Of a stretch of DNA of 64,000 bases, positions 1 to 9,836 are shown in pieces. The DNA is from Chachezhania sediminis (lineage in GTDB: Bacteria; Pseudomonadota; Alphaproteobacteria; Rhodobacterales; Rhodobacteraceae). The position numbers and the translations under genes are program-made. Positions within the stretch are counted from its first letter, which is position 1, and every line of letters begins with the position of its first letter. The DNA lies in NCBI RefSeq assembly GCF_009765275.1, contig NZ_VOPH01000002.1, positions 1 to 64,000 on the forward strand. The letters are read 5' to 3'. The notes beneath the pieces are model-generated. The model made no database searches. It was given only the letters and a program-made list of their open reading frames with translations, and had not been told where the DNA came from.

Positions 1-138
<138 letters not shown>

Positions 139-284
139 TCAGATTGAGGGGCGCGCGTCATCCTACGCGACCCGAGGTTGTCGTACTGCGGGCGCGACAT
201 ATTGGGTTCGAAACCTAAAATCAAGCCATCTGGGCCCCGCTGCCGCAGGGAGAAAAGGGCCGTTGCAGGACGTCCCCGTCCGAC

Positions 285-992
285 CTAGCCACCCGTCGGC
301 AGAACGGGCGGCAGCGCGGCCGGCGCCGTCCCACCGGCCTTTGTCGCGTCGATGGCGCCCTGCACCGCACCGGGCGTCTTCTGCACCGGGATCGGCTGGC
401 CCATCATTGCCGGCCGGTCGCCGGCCTTGCCGTCGGGCCGCGCATCGAACCAGCCGTTGGTCGCGTGCATTTCGGCCAGCCAGTCTTCGATCTTCTCAGC
501 CGCATTGGCGCTGAGCCCCGCCATCTGCTGCGCCTTGGTCCGGGCATGGCCCGAGCCCTTCCAGAAAGACCCCGAGGTCGTGTCCTCGAACACCGACAGC
601 TGGTGCACCGTCTCGTTCAGCTTCACGCGGCGGGCATCGTCCCAGACCGTGACCCGCAGGATCAGCAGCGACTTCGGGTTGTAGATGACCGGAATACCAC
701 CCGGCGCCAGCGCATAGCCTTCGACCGAGATACCGAAATTATAGTACTGGTCGCCCTGGTAGCGGCCCAGCTGATCCTGGACCGCCTTGCGGACTGCGGC
801 GTTCCATTCCTCTTCGGTCGCATCGCGGGAGACCGGGCCCTTCTTCATCTTGGACGAGATGACGATCACGTGGCCAAGCTTGAAGTTGCCAAGGTCGACC
901 TTGGGCTGTTGCTGCAACGGCACGTCGGCCGTACAGGCGACCAGGGTGACGGCGGCAACCAGCGCGGCGAGGCAAAGGCGAAGTCGGGTCAT
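285..992 (-). CDS. Predicted lipoprotein of unknown function
   Basis: A 235-residue protein with a lipoprotein signal: positive N-terminus, hydrophobic stretch at residues 5-19 and lipobox LVAC with Cys20 as the likely lipidation site. The open frame extends further upstream, but ATG at 990-992 is chosen because it places the signal peptide exactly at the N-terminus. The mature part has no motif I recognise and ends in an Ala/Pro/Gly-rich tail. It lies downstream of parC on the same strand with a 100-base gap, so it may be co-transcribed with it. It looks like a lineage-restricted envelope lipoprotein, but function cannot be assigned. Confidence 0.85.
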   Translation of the reverse strand: MTRLRLCLAALVAAVTLVACTADVPLQQQPKVDLGNFKLGHVIVISSKMKKGPVSRDATEEEWNAAVRKAVQDQLGRYQGDQYYNFGISVEGYALAPGGIPVIYNPKSLLILRVTVWDDARRVKLNETVHQLSVFEDTTSGSFWKGSGHARTKAQQMAGLSANAAEKIEDWLAEMHATNGWFDARPDGKAGDRPAMMGQPIPVQKTPGAVQGAIDATKAGGTAPAALPPVLPTGG

Positions 993-1095
993 GCAGGGGT
1001 CCGTTCCAGGGTCCGTAGGGCAGAATGCGCAACAGCGATAGCCCAAGCCCGCGTCCTGCGCAAACCGGACCCGGCAGGGCCTTGCTGCCGATACC

Positions 1096-3459
1096 TCATG
1101 AGAAGCGGTAATTCCGCGGGAAACCGTGTGGCGGGCGCTTGCCCACACCGCCGCGCCGGCCGATCCAGGGCGTCATGTCGGTTTCGGTCCGCGTCCGCCC
1201 GCCGGTCGCGGGCCAGCTGAGCCCGGTGGCCAGGTCGAAGGTCGTGGCATCCGACAGGCCGCCGTCCAGTTCCAGCGCGCCCTGACGGCCGCGGGCCATG
1301 TTGTACTTCTGCAGCCGCACGCCCTTGCCCCGGCCCAGTTCCGGCAGTTCGGACACCGGGAAGGCCAGCAGCTTGCCGTTTTCCGACACGACGGCGACAT
1401 GGTCCCCCGTCACCGCCCGACAGATCCGGGCCACGACATTGTCCTTCACGTTCAGCACCTGCCGACCCGTCCGGGTCTGCGCCAGCACCTCTTCCGCATC
1501 GATGACGAATCCGTCCCCCGCGCTGGAGGCGACCAGCAGCTTCCGGCCCGGCACGTGCAGGAACAGGTCGACGATCTGCGCCTCGTTCGGCAGGTCGACC
1601 ATCAGGCGCACCGGTTCGCCCATGCCCCGCCCGCCGGGCAGGTTCGCCGCCGACAAGGTATAGAAGCGCCCGTTCGACCCGAAGAGCACAAGCTTGTCGG
1701 TGGTTTCCGCATGGAAGATGAAGCGGGGGCCGTCACCATCCTTGAACTTCAGCTCCCGCGTCAGATCGATATGGCCGGTCATGGCCCGGATCCATCCCAT
1801 CTGCGAACAGACGACGGTGATCGGCTCGCGCTCGATCATGGCTTCCAGGGGGACGTCCTCGACCACGCCGGCCTCGGCAAAACGCGTCCGGCGGGCGCCG
1901 CCCGGGTAATCGCGGCCGAATTTCTTCTTGGTCTCGCGCAGCTGGTCGGTGATCCGCGCCCATTGCAGGGCAGGGTCGGACAGCAGATCTTCCAGATCCG
2001 CGCGTTCGGCCATCAGGTCCGACTGTTCGGTCAGCAGGGCCATCTCCTCCAGCCGGCGCAGGGCGCGCAGCCGCATGTTGAGGATCGATTCGACCTGCAG
2101 TTCCGACAGGGAATAGTCGTCCGAGGGCGCCGGCGGCACATAGTCGGCCTCGGACATGGCCCGCGGGAAATCCTTGCCCCAGACCTCGCGCATCAGCGCG
2201 TCCTTGGGCTCGTCATCGTAGCGGATGATGTCGATCACGCGGTCCAGGTTCAGGAAGGCGACCAGCAGGCCTTCCAGCACTTCCAGCCGGTGGTCGATCT
2301 TTTCCATCCGGTGGCGTGACCGGCGCTGCAGCACTTCCTGGCGGTGGTCCAGAAAGGCACGCAGCACTTCCTTCAACGAACAGACCTTGGGCGTCAGCCC
2401 GTCGATCAGCACGTTCATGTTTAGCGAAACCCGCACTTCCAGCTCCGAGCTTCGGAACAGGAGGCCCATCATCACCTCGGGGTCGACGTTCTTGGACCGG
2501 GGTTCCAGAACGATGCGCACGTCTTCGGCGCTTTCGTCGCGAACATCGGCCAGGATCGGGACCTTCTTCAGCTGGATCAGCTCTGCCAGCTTCTCGATCA
2601 GCTTGGATTTCTGGACCTGATACGGGATCTCGGTCACGACGATCTGCCAGACGCCGCGGTCGAGCTTTTCGACCTCCCAGCTGGACCGCAGGCGGAAGCC
2701 GCCACGGCCGGTCCGATAGGCCTGCGCGATCGAGGCCGGGTCTTCCACGATCACGCCACCGGTCGGGAAATCGGGCCCGGGCACGTAGTTCAGCAGCGTG
2801 TCGTCACGGGCATCCGGCGTCTTGATCAGGTGGATGCAGGCATCGCACAGTTCCGCGATGTTGTGGGGCGGGATATTCGTCGCCATCCCCACCGCGATGC
2901 CGCTGGCGCCATTGGCCAGAAGATGCGGAAATTCGGCCGGCAGCACGACCGGTTCGGTCAGCGTTCCGTCATAGTTATCGCGGAAATCGACCGCGTCCTC
3001 GTTCAGGCCGTCCAGCAGCGCCTCGGCCACGACGGTCAGGCGGGCTTCGGTATAACGGGACGCCGCGGGGTTGTCGCCGTCGATGTTGCCGAAGTTGCCC
3101 TGCCCGTCGACCAGCGGGTAGCGGACGTTGAAGTCCTGGGCCAGGCGGGCCATCGCGTCATAGATCGCGCCATCGCCATGGGGGTGATAGTTCCCCATCA
3201 CATCGCCCGAAATCTTGGCGGACTTCCGGAAGCCGCCGGTCGAGGTCAGCCGCAATTCGCGCATCGCGAACAGGATTCGCCGGTGGACCGGCTTCAGCCC
3301 GTCGCGCGCATCCGGCAGCGCCCGGTGCATGATCGTCGACAGCGCATAGGTCAGATAGCGTTCGCCAATGGCCCGGCGCAGCGGTTCGGCCAAGGCCACG
3401 GGGCCACCGGATACCCCGGCTGGGGGCTGCATCTTGGGGTCGTCTGACGTGTCGCTCAT
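1096..3459 (-). CDS. parC: DNA topoisomerase IV subunit A
   Basis: A type IIA topoisomerase A subunit of 787 residues that with ParE decatenates daughter chromosomes. The catalytic tyrosine is Tyr136 in the context AASRYTEAR, and the winged-helix [11 protein letters not shown] segment is at residues 92-102. The C-terminal part (about 500-730) carries the beta-pinwheel repeats. The length suits ParC rather than GyrA (usually about 870-910 residues), and the short C-terminal domain also favours ParC. The start at 3459 (MSDTSDD) is preferred over further in-frame codons upstream, which lie toward the divergent SH3 gene. At the position of E. coli Ser80 (quinolone contact) the residue is Gly97, and Asp101 stands for Glu84. 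Confidence 0.95.
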   Translation of the reverse strand: MSDTSDDPKMQPPAGVSGGPVALAEPLRRAIGERYLTYALSTIMHRALPDARDGLKPVHRRILFAMRELRLTSTGGFRKSAKISGDVMGNYHPHGDGAIYDAMARLAQDFNVRYPLVDGQGNFGNIDGDNPAASRYTEARLTVVAEALLDGLNEDAVDFRDNYDGTLTEPVVLPAEFPHLLANGASGIAVGMATNIPPHNIAELCDACIHLIKTPDARDDTLLNYVPGPDFPTGGVIVEDPASIAQAYRTGRGGFRLRSSWEVEKLDRGVWQIVVTEIPYQVQKSKLIEKLAELIQLKKVPILADVRDESAEDVRIVLEPRSKNVDPEVMMGLLFRSSELEVRVSLNMNVLIDGLTPKVCSLKEVLRAFLDHRQEVLQRRSRHRMEKIDHRLEVLEGLLVAFLNLDRVIDIIRYDDEPKDALMREVWGKDFPRAMSEADYVPPAPSDDYSLSELQVESILNMRLRALRRLEEMALLTEQSDLMAERADLEDLLSDPALQWARITDQLRETKKKFGRDYPGGARRTRFAEAGVVEDVPLEAMIEREPITVVCSQMGWIRAMTGHIDLTRELKFKDGDGPRFIFHAETTDKLVLFGSNGRFYTLSAANLPGGRGMGEPVRLMVDLPNEAQIVDLFLHVPGRKLLVASSAGDGFVIDAEEVLAQTRTGRQVLNVKDNVVARICRAVTGDHVAVVSENGKLLAFPVSELPELGRGKGVRLQKYNMARGRQGALELDGGLSDATTFDLATGLSWPATGGRTRTETDMTPWIGRRGGVGKRPPHGFPRNYRFS

Positions 3460-3636
3460 AGATGCGGTGATACGCTGGCTGACGGGCAGCGTAAAGCATT
3501 GCCGCACCGCCACAGAGCCCTATTTGCAGCACTGTCCGCGGCAATGCTTGCTGCGGGTTTCGCGAATCTGGCATTTGATTAATGTACTGGCTCCCGGCAA
3601 GATCGTGCTGCCGGAGTGAAGCCTCAGGGGGGCGTA

Positions 3637-4296
3637 ATGTTTCGGTTTGTCCTTGTTTCCTTTCTCCTACTCGGTTTGGCGTTCTACGAACTTAGCGGCG
3701 GCGCGGATTTCGAACCTGCGAAGGTCCGCCGGTCGGTAGAATTCGCGCCCGAATCCCCGGTCGACGTGACCGAACGCGACGCGGTCATCGTCGTGGCCCA
3801 GCCCGCCGAGGCCCGCCCCCTGCAGGCAGAGACCGTTCTGGCCCAGGTCGAGACGCTGGCCACCAAGCCGGTCGTGACCGCACCCCCGCCCCAACCCACT
3901 GCCGCCGAACAGATCAAGTTTGGCCTGACCACACTGCCCAATGGCGGCGCGCCGGTCACGCGGCTGTCGGCGCTGGAAACCACCGGCACCGCGCTGGCCG
4001 GGCTGGGCACCGCGGGCCTGAGCGTTCTGATCGACGCCGCCTCGGACGATCAGGCCCCGACCGAGGTGATGGTCGAGGAAGATGTGGACGGCCCCGATAT
4101 CCGCCAGATCACCGCCACCCGTGTGAACATGCGCGGCGGGCCCGGCACCGGCTTCGACGTCGTGGGCCAGTTGTCCCAAGGGACCCAGGTGCGGGTCGTG
4201 GGCGAACCTTCCAATGGCTGGCTGATGCTGCGCACGGTCGGGGATGACCAGTTGGGCTATGTCGCCGCCTCGCTTGTGTCGGCGCCCAACGGCTGA
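3637..4296 (+). CDS. Membrane-anchored SH3b domain protein
   Basis: A 219-residue protein with a hydrophobic signal anchor at residues 3-17, a Pro/Ala-rich linker, and a C-terminal bacterial SH3 domain at about 155-216 (NMRGGPGTGFDVVGQL, then GWLMLR and GYVAA, the usual SH3b strands). SH3b domains bind cell-wall peptides or proteins, so the protein probably sits in the periplasm facing peptidoglycan. The ATG at 3637 is preferred over a GTG 21 bases upstream because AGGGGGG lies just 5' of it. It is transcribed divergently from parC. The specific partner is unknown. Confidence 0.85.
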   Translation: MFRFVLVSFLLLGLAFYELSGGADFEPAKVRRSVEFAPESPVDVTERDAVIVVAQPAEARPLQAETVLAQVETLATKPVVTAPPPQPTAAEQIKFGLTTLPNGGAPVTRLSALETTGTALAGLGTAGLSVLIDAASDDQAPTEVMVEEDVDGPDIRQITATRVNMRGGPGTGFDVVGQLSQGTQVRVVGEPSNGWLMLRTVGDDQLGYVAASLVSAPNG

Positions 4297-4366
4297 TCCC
4301 GTTCCCGTTGCACCGCCCCGCGATCCGCGCCACAACACGCCGGCTCGGCTTCGGCAAAGGTTTGAA

Positions 4367-5197
4367 ATGCAGCAGAAAACCATCCTGATCACCGGCTGTT
4401 CGTCCGGCATCGGCCGCGACGCGGCCATGGGCCTGCGCGATGCCGGCTGGCGTGTCTTCGCTTCTTGCCGGCAGGAAAAGGACTGCGAGGAGCTGCGGTC
4501 CCTGGGCTTCGACAGCCCCCGCATCGACTATACCGACGAGGCCAGCATCGAAAGCGGGCTGGCACAGGTGCTTCGGGCCACCGGCGGCACGCTGGACGCG
4601 CTGTTCAACAACGGCGCCCATCCCCTGTCGGGCGCGGCCGAGGATCTGCCGACCGACGGCCTGCGCGCGATCTTCGAAGCGAATTTCTTTGGCTGGCACA
4701 GCCTGACCCGCAAGGTGATCCCGGTGATGCGGGCCCAGGGGCACGGGCGAATCGTCAACTGCTCGTCCTCGCTGGGGCTGGTCACGATTCCCTGGCGCTG
4801 CGCCTATGCGTCGACCAAGTTCGCGCTGGAAGGCTATACCGACACGCTGCGGCTGGAACTGCACGGCACCGGCATCCACCCGATCCTGATCGAACCAGGC
4901 CCGATCACCACGAAGTTCCGCCAGAACGGCGTCCATTACTTCGAAAAATACATCGACTGGAGGAATTCCGTCCTGCGCGACAGGTACGAACAGACGCTGG
5001 TCAAACGGATGTACGGAAATGTGGGCCCCGACCCGTTCGAACTGCCGCCGTCTGCGGTGACGAAGAAAGTTCTGCGGGCACTGGACGCAAAACGGCCGAA
5101 AGCGCGCTATCCCGTGACGGTGCCGACCTGGATCAGCTACTACCTCCGCGGCATCCTGCCCACGCGGGTTGCGGATTGGATCACGCTTCACATCTGA
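4367..5197 (+). CDS. Short-chain dehydrogenase/reductase (SDR)
   Basis: A 276-residue classical SDR oxidoreductase. The Rossmann motif TGCSSGIG is at residues 9-16, the NNAG-equivalent is NNGA at 81-84, and the catalytic set is Ser135, Tyr147 and Lys151 (YASTK). The EPGPI segment at 176-180 matches the conserved PG motif after the active site. The NAD(H)/NADP(H) preference and the substrate cannot be read with confidence. It starts at ATG 4367, which follows AAAGGTTTGAA, and lies 70 bases after the SH3b gene. The HIG1 gene follows 98 bases downstream on the same strand. Confidence 0.9.
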   Translation: MQQKTILITGCSSGIGRDAAMGLRDAGWRVFASCRQEKDCEELRSLGFDSPRIDYTDEASIESGLAQVLRATGGTLDALFNNGAHPLSGAAEDLPTDGLRAIFEANFFGWHSLTRKVIPVMRAQGHGRIVNCSSSLGLVTIPWRCAYASTKFALEGYTDTLRLELHGTGIHPILIEPGPITTKFRQNGVHYFEKYIDWRNSVLRDRYEQTLVKRMYGNVGPDPFELPPSAVTKKVLRALDAKRPKARYPVTVPTWISYYLRGILPTRVADWITLHI

Positions 5198-5295
5198 AGA
5201 CATGAATGGATTTCCGGTTCGCTTTCCGGGCCGGAACCGCTAGATCCGGACATGCGCCCGACAGATTCCGGGACCGCAGTCAGGAGAAGCGCAGA

Positions 5296-5505
5296 ATGGA
5301 ACATGCACTCTACATCGCGATCCTGGTCGCCATGGGCGCCACCGTGCTGGTGCTGATGATCGGCATCGGCGGCTACGCCAAGGGCGGCAAATTCAACAAG
5401 AACTACGGCAACAAGATGATGCGCCTGCGGATTCTGTGCCAGTTCATCGCCGTGGTGCTGATCGTTCTCTTCGTGACCGTCCGCGGCATGATGGCCGGAG
5501 GGTAA
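5296..5505 (+). CDS. Small HIG1-type twin-transmembrane protein
   Basis: A 69-residue protein made of two membrane helices (about 5-25 and 46-65) joined by a short basic loop (YAKGGKFNKNYGNKMMRLR). This matches the HIG1/hypoxia-induced family, whose members associate with cytochrome oxidases in mitochondria and occur in alphaproteobacteria. Role in respiratory complex assembly is inferred from the family only. AGGAGAAG precedes the ATG at 5296. The next gene begins 3 bases after its stop, so the two are very probably translationally linked. Confidence 0.85.
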   Translation: MEHALYIAILVAMGATVLVLMIGIGGYAKGGKFNKNYGNKMMRLRILCQFIAVVLIVLFVTVRGMMAGG

Positions 5506-5508
5506 TCG

Positions 5509-6081
5509 ATGGTTGTCCTGTCCAAGATCTATACCCGCACTGGCGACAAGGGCGAAACCGCACTGGGCAACGGCGCCCGCGTGGCCAAGCATTCGCCAAG
5601 GGTCGAGGCCTATGGAACGGTGGACGAGCTGAATTCGACCCTGGGTGTCGCGCGTCTGCACGCGACGGGCGACGCGGAAAGCGCCCTGTCCCGGATCCAG
5701 AACGATCTGTTCGACCTGGGCGCCGACCTCTGCAATCCCGACCTCGACAAGGATGCGACCGCCGAATATCCCCCGCTGCGCATGGTGGCCGAACAGGTCA
5801 CCCGGCTGGAGACAGAAATCGACGCGATGAACGCCAGGCTGACGCCCCTGCGCAGCTTCATCCTGCCGGGCGGATCGGCCTTGGCCGCACATCTGCATGT
5901 CTGCCGCACAGTCGCCCGCCGGGCCGAACGGCTGACCGTCGAACTGGCCGGGGTCGAGGCGGTGAATGCCGAGGCCATACGGTATCTAAACCGTCTGTCC
6001 GACTGGTTCTTCGTCGCCGCCCGCATAGCCAACGACGACGGTCGGTCCGACGTGCTGTGGGTGCCCGGCGCCAACCGCTAG
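5509..6081 (+). CDS. PduO-type ATP:cob(I)alamin adenosyltransferase
   Basis: A 190-residue enzyme that transfers the adenosyl group of ATP to cob(I)alamin to make coenzyme B12. The N-terminal nucleotide-binding motif TRTGDKGETALG and the following VEAYGTVDELNS are characteristic of the PduO/MMAB class rather than CobA/BtuR. The C-terminal RRAERLTVEL and SDWFFVAAR segments form the conserved helices of the trimer active site. It starts at ATG 5509, three bases after the HIG1 stop. In this group of bacteria the coenzyme would serve methylmalonyl-CoA and ethylmalonyl-CoA mutases; those genes are not in the window. Confidence 0.93.
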   Translation: MVVLSKIYTRTGDKGETALGNGARVAKHSPRVEAYGTVDELNSTLGVARLHATGDAESALSRIQNDLFDLGADLCNPDLDKDATAEYPPLRMVAEQVTRLETEIDAMNARLTPLRSFILPGGSALAAHLHVCRTVARRAERLTVELAGVEAVNAEAIRYLNRLSDWFFVAARIANDDGRSDVLWVPGANR

Positions 6082-6091
6082 CGGCCTGACC

Positions 6092-6571
6092 CTAGGGCCC
6101 TGCCCGGACCGGCACCCAGATTTCATAATCCATGTCCAGGGCGGCAGGATCGCTGGCGGGCGGGTAGTATTCGAAGACCGCGCCTTCCCGCTGGACCACG
6201 TCCGCCCGGGGCAGCCAGTCCGAGAACATCCAGTCGAAACTGTCCGGCAGGCCCGCCATCGGGCCCTTCGCCCTCAGCACGGCATAGTTGCCCGCCGACA
6301 GGACCACGTCGCAAAGACCATCGGCAAGCGTTGCCGGAACCTGCGACACCTCCTGCGCCACAGCATAGCGGAAGCCGCCCAGACCGTCGGCCGCGAAGGA
6401 AATGCCAAGGCTGCCTGCGCCGACGCGGTGCGGAATTTCGTAGCCGGCATCGAAGAAATCGCGCCACTGCACCCCGATCAGGTCGCGGGTCTGCATGGTA
6501 TAGGCGCGAACTGTCCCGACGGCATGACGTTCGGCCCTCACGACGATCTCGACCTCGGCACGGATGGTCAT
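6092..6571 (-). CDS. GyrI-like small-molecule-binding domain protein
   Basis: A 159-residue protein with the fold pattern of GyrI/SbmC effector-binding domains: an N-terminal beta strand (VEIVVRAERHAVGTVRAY), a central GISFAADGLGGFRYAVAQEV stretch, and the end ALDMDYEIWVPVR, where 'E-I-W-(V/I)-P' is the usual terminal strand. There is no DNA-binding region, so it is a stand-alone ligand-binding domain. It converges on the adenosyltransferase gene with a 10-base gap. The ligand is unknown. Confidence 0.8.
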   Translation of the reverse strand: MTIRAEVEIVVRAERHAVGTVRAYTMQTRDLIGVQWRDFFDAGYEIPHRVGAGSLGISFAADGLGGFRYAVAQEVSQVPATLADGLCDVVLSAGNYAVLRAKGPMAGLPDSFDWMFSDWLPRADVVQREGAVFEYYPPASDPAALDMDYEIWVPVRAGP

Positions 6572-6876
6572 TGCACTGTGTCTCCTGTAGTCCTGACAAG
6601 CCTAGCCTGCACCGCGCAGTCGGGCAAATCGCCCAATGCGGAGCCGCGCATATCGACCCTCAACCGGCCGGTGATCGACGGGTGCGGCGATTTTGCACTG
6701 CGGAATAATGTTTTGCAGGGGCGCCATTTGCGTCAAGTCAGCTTGCAAACGCAGCGTCTTTCGGGTTTCGGGGACGCATTAACGCTGTAACCCTGCGGTG
6801 GGCCTCGTTATCAACAGGCCCATCCAACGAAGCACGAGTCGACCGGGCTCGTGAAATAACACTTAGGAGAGACGCC
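6572..6876. other. Intergenic region upstream of etfBA with an inverted repeat
   Basis: No gene is supported in this 305-base stretch between the divergent GyrI-like gene and etfB. It contains the perfect inverted repeat TGGGCCT-N10-AGGCCCA at 6799-6822, about 55 bases before etfB. Further upstream, around 6730-6755, is a pair of imperfect dyads (CAAG-N4-CTTG inside TGCGT-N16-ACGCA). Either could be an operator, and the GC-rich repeat could also form a leader hairpin. GGAGAG precedes the etfB ATG. No confident -35/-10 pair was identified. Confidence 0.4.
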
Positions 6877-7635
6877 ATGAAGGTCCTGGTCCCTGTCAAG
6901 CGCGTGATCGACTACAACGTGAAGGTCCGTGTGAAAGCGGATGGCAGCGGGGTCGATCTTGCCAACGTGAAGATGTCGATGAACCCCTTCGACGAGATCG
7001 CCGTCGAAGAGGCGATCCGACTGAAGGAAGCCGGCAAGGCGGAAGAGATCGTCGTCGTCTCGATCGGTGTGAAGCAGGCGCAGGAAACCCTGCGGACCGC
7101 TCTCGCCATGGGCGCCGATCGTGCGATCCTGGTCGTGGCCGCCGATGACGTGCACAACGACATCGAACCGCTGGCCGTCGCGAAGATCCTGAAAGCCGTT
7201 GTCGATGAAGAGCAGCCGGGCATCGTGCTGTGCGGCAAGCAGGCCATCGACAACGACATGAACGCCACCGGCCAGATGCTGTCGGCGCTTCTGGGCTGGT
7301 CCCAGGCGACCTTCGCGTCGAAGCTGGACATCGAAGGCGACAACGCCCTGGTCACCCGCGAAGTCGACGGCGGCCTGCAGACGATCAAGGTGGCGATGCC
7401 CACCATCGTCACGGTCGACCTGCGCCTGAACGAACCGCGCTATGCGTCGCTGCCGAACATCATGAAGGCGAAGAAGAAGCCGCTGGATGAAAAGACCGCC
7501 GCCGATTACGGCGTCGACGTCACGCCGCGCCTGACGGTCGTCAAGACCTCGGAACCGGCGGGCCGCGCGGCCGGCATCATGGTGGGCTCGGTCGACGAAC
7601 TCGTTGCGAAACTGAAAGAAGTGGGGGCTGTTTGA
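6877..7635 (+). CDS. etfB: Electron transfer flavoprotein beta subunit
   Basis: A 252-residue ETF beta subunit. It starts with the family-typical [19 protein letters not shown] and has the AMP-binding signature region around residues 110-135 ([14 protein letters not shown]), plus the recognition-loop region [16 protein letters not shown] at about 187-202 that contacts acyl-CoA dehydrogenases. ETF accepts electrons from acyl-CoA and related dehydrogenases and passes them to ETF:quinone oxidoreductase. Its TGA overlaps the etfA ATG, so the subunits are translationally coupled. Confidence 0.97.
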   Translation: MKVLVPVKRVIDYNVKVRVKADGSGVDLANVKMSMNPFDEIAVEEAIRLKEAGKAEEIVVVSIGVKQAQETLRTALAMGADRAILVVAADDVHNDIEPLAVAKILKAVVDEEQPGIVLCGKQAIDNDMNATGQMLSALLGWSQATFASKLDIEGDNALVTREVDGGLQTIKVAMPTIVTVDLRLNEPRYASLPNIMKAKKKPLDEKTAADYGVDVTPRLTVVKTSEPAGRAAGIMVGSVDELVAKLKEVGAV

Positions 7636-8561
7636 TGGCTGTTCTTCTGCTTGCTGAAATCACCGACGGCACGCTGAGTGTCGATGCCACCGCCAAGGCG
7701 CTGAGCGCGGCAAAGGCCCTGGGCGACGTGACCGTCCTGGCCGCCGGCGCATCGGCCGCAGATGCGGGCGCCGAAGCGGCGAAGCTCGACGGCGTGTCCA
7801 AGGTCCTGGTGGCCGAAGACGCCGCCCTGGGTCACCGCCTGGCGGAACCGACCGCGGCGCTGATCGCATCGCTGGCCGGCGACTACAGCCACATCCTGGC
7901 GCCCGCCACCACCGACGCCAAGAACGTGATGCCCCGCGTGGCAGCACTTCTGGACGTGATGGTGCTGTCGGACATCTCGGGCGTGGTCGATGCCGACACG
8001 TTCGAACGCCCGATCTATGCCGGCAACGCGATCCAGACCGTGAAATCGGCTGACGCGACCAAGGTGATCACGGTCCGTACCGCGTCCTTCGACGCCGTGG
8101 GCGCCGGCGGTTCGGCTTCGGTCGAAACCGTGTCGCTGCCGGATCTGCCGGGCCTGTCGGAATGGGTCGAGGACAAAGTTGCCGCAAGCGACCGTCCGGA
8201 ACTGACCTCGGCCGGCATCGTCGTGTCGGGCGGCCGTGGCGTGGGTTCGCAGGAAAGCTTTGCCATCATCGAAGCCCTGGCCGACAAGCTGGGCGCCGCT
8301 GTCGGCGCATCGCGTGCGGCTGTCGATTCGGGCTATGCCCCGAACGACTGGCAGGTCGGTCAGACCGGCAAGGTGGTTGCACCGGACCTGTACGTTGCCG
8401 TCGGCATCTCGGGCGCGATCCAGCACCTTGCGGGCATGAAGGATTCGAAGGTGATCGTCGCGATCAACAAGGACGAAGAAGCGCCGATCTTCCAGGTCGC
8501 GGATTTCGGCCTGGTTGCAGACCTGTTCTCGGCCGTACCGGAACTGACCGAAAAGCTGTGA
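7635..8561 (+). CDS. etfA: Electron transfer flavoprotein alpha subunit
   Basis: A 308-residue ETF alpha subunit that carries FAD. The C-terminal FAD domain is clear: [18 protein letters not shown], then [21 protein letters not shown], then [18 protein letters not shown], the canonical ETF-alpha signature. The ATG at 7635 overlaps the etfB stop; a TTG three bases upstream is in frame but less likely. A 3-hydroxybutyryl-CoA dehydrogenase gene often follows etfA in related bacteria, but here an intrinsic terminator and an unrelated exporter operon follow. Confidence 0.97.
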   Translation: MAVLLLAEITDGTLSVDATAKALSAAKALGDVTVLAAGASAADAGAEAAKLDGVSKVLVAEDAALGHRLAEPTAALIASLAGDYSHILAPATTDAKNVMPRVAALLDVMVLSDISGVVDADTFERPIYAGNAIQTVKSADATKVITVRTASFDAVGAGGSASVETVSLPDLPGLSEWVEDKVAASDRPELTSAGIVVSGGRGVGSQESFAIIEALADKLGAAVGASRAAVDSGYAPNDWQVGQTGKVVAPDLYVAVGISGAIQHLAGMKDSKVIVAINKDEEAPIFQVADFGLVADLFSAVPELTEKL

Positions 8562-8606
8562 TCGTGGATGGTGCGTGAGCACCACGCACCCTGCTGCCAG
8601 TTCGTG

Positions 8607-8636
8607 AAGGCCCGCTGTCAGGCGGGCCTTTTTCTT
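8607..8636 (+). terminator. Rho-independent terminator after etfA
   Basis: Stem GGCCCGC (8609-8615) pairs with GCGGGCC (8622-8628) across a 6-base loop, followed by TTTTTCTT. It lies about 45 bases after the etfA stop and is one of the cleanest intrinsic terminators in the window. Confidence 0.9.
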
Positions 8637-8768
8637 ATGAACCGGCACGGAATCGAACCGAGCGGTTTGGCGCATTGACGATGCCCGGACGCCCTTGCAT
8701 CCTGTAGGGACCCCCCATCGGACCCCGTCGCACCACGCGACGGGCGCCCTTAGCCCGGATACGAGTTC

Positions 8769-9836
8769 ATGACGCGTAACAGACGGAAGTTGCTGGTTTT
8801 CGGAGCCGCCATCCTGGCCTGTGTCGCGGCCTTCACGGCCTGGTCCGTCCTGACCGATCCCGGCCTGCCGGACGGCATCGCAACCGGCAACGGCCGCATC
8901 GAAGGGACGGAGATCGAGATCGCCGCCCTAGCCGGCGGCCGGATCGCGGAAATCACGGTCGACGAAGGCCAGATCGTCCAAAAGGGCGACGTTCTGGTGA
9001 GGATGGACACCGTCCTGCTGGAAGCCCAGAAACGCCAGGCCGAGGCCGCACTGGAACGTGCGAAGGTGGCCATCGAGACGGCCAAAAGCATCGTGGCACA
9101 GGCAGAGGCACAGAAGACCGCGGCCGAGGCCGCCGTGGCCCAGGCCGAAGCCGGCCAGACCCTGGCCGAGGCCGAGGTCGCGCGATCGAAGAGCCTGGCC
9201 AAGAACAACATCGTGGCCCAGCAGGTGCTGGATGCCGATATCGCCGATTACAAGCGGGCGGAAGCCACCGTCGCGTCGGCCAAGGCCAATGTCATCGCCG
9301 CCGAGGCCACCATCGGCAGCGCCAGGGCGCAGGTGAACGATGCCGAGGCCGCGGTCGATTCGGCCAAGGCCCAGATCGACTATGTCACCAAGCAGATCGA
9401 GGACAGCACCCTGACCTCTCCGCGCGAAGGCCGGATCCAGTACCTGGTCGCGCGCGAGGGCGAGGTGGTGTCAGCCGGCGCCCGAATTCTGAGCCTGGTG
9501 GACCTGACCGACATCTACATGACCTTCTTCCTGCCCACCGCGCAGGCCGGCCGCGTGGCCGTCGGGGCCGAGGCGCGGCTGGTGATGGACGCGGCACCCG
9601 ATTACGTGCTGCCGGCCCATATCTCTTATGTCGCGGACGTGGCGCAGTTCACGCCCAAGACGGTCGAGGCACCGGACGAACGCGACAAGCTGATGTTCCG
9701 CGTCCGCGCACGGATCGATTCCGCACTTCTGGAAAAGTACATCACCTATGTTAAGACCGGCCTGCCCGGCGACGCCTATGTGAAGACTGACCCGGACACG
9801 CCCTGGCCGGCCTTCCTGACCAACGTCGTGCAATGA
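8769..9836 (+). CDS. HlyD-family membrane fusion protein of an ABC-2 exporter
   Basis: A 355-residue periplasmic adaptor. It has one N-terminal membrane anchor (about residues 8-27), a first lipoyl half ([23 protein letters not shown]), a long Ala/Glu-rich coiled coil (about 85-205), then the second lipoyl half ([25 protein letters not shown]) and a beta-barrel domain. The next gene starts inside its last codons, so the two are translationally coupled. The domain order and the partner genes resemble the YbhG/YhiI type of adaptor that works with ABC-2 transporters. The substrate is unknown. Confidence 0.9.
   Translation: MTRNRRKLLVFGAAILACVAAFTAWSVLTDPGLPDGIATGNGRIEGTEIEIAALAGGRIAEITVDEGQIVQKGDVLVRMDTVLLEAQKRQAEAALERAKVAIETAKSIVAQAEAQKTAAEAAVAQAEAGQTLAEAEVARSKSLAKNNIVAQQVLDADIADYKRAEATVASAKANVIAAEATIGSARAQVNDAEAAVDSAKAQIDYVTKQIEDSTLTSPREGRIQYLVAREGEVVSAGARILSLVDLTDIYMTFFLPTAQAGRVAVGAEARLVMDAAPDYVLPAHISYVADVAQFTPKTVEAPDERDKLMFRVRARIDSALLEKYITYVKTGLPGDAYVKTDPDTPWPAFLTNVVQ

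Noticed and set aside
1126-2319. Long rightward open frames opposite parC
   Set aside because: They are antisense to parC, whose frame has family motifs throughout. GC-rich third positions keep the opposite strand open.
6428-6790. Rightward frame across the GyrI-like gene and the etf upstream region
   Set aside because: It overlaps the GyrI-like gene antisense and has no recognisable protein features.
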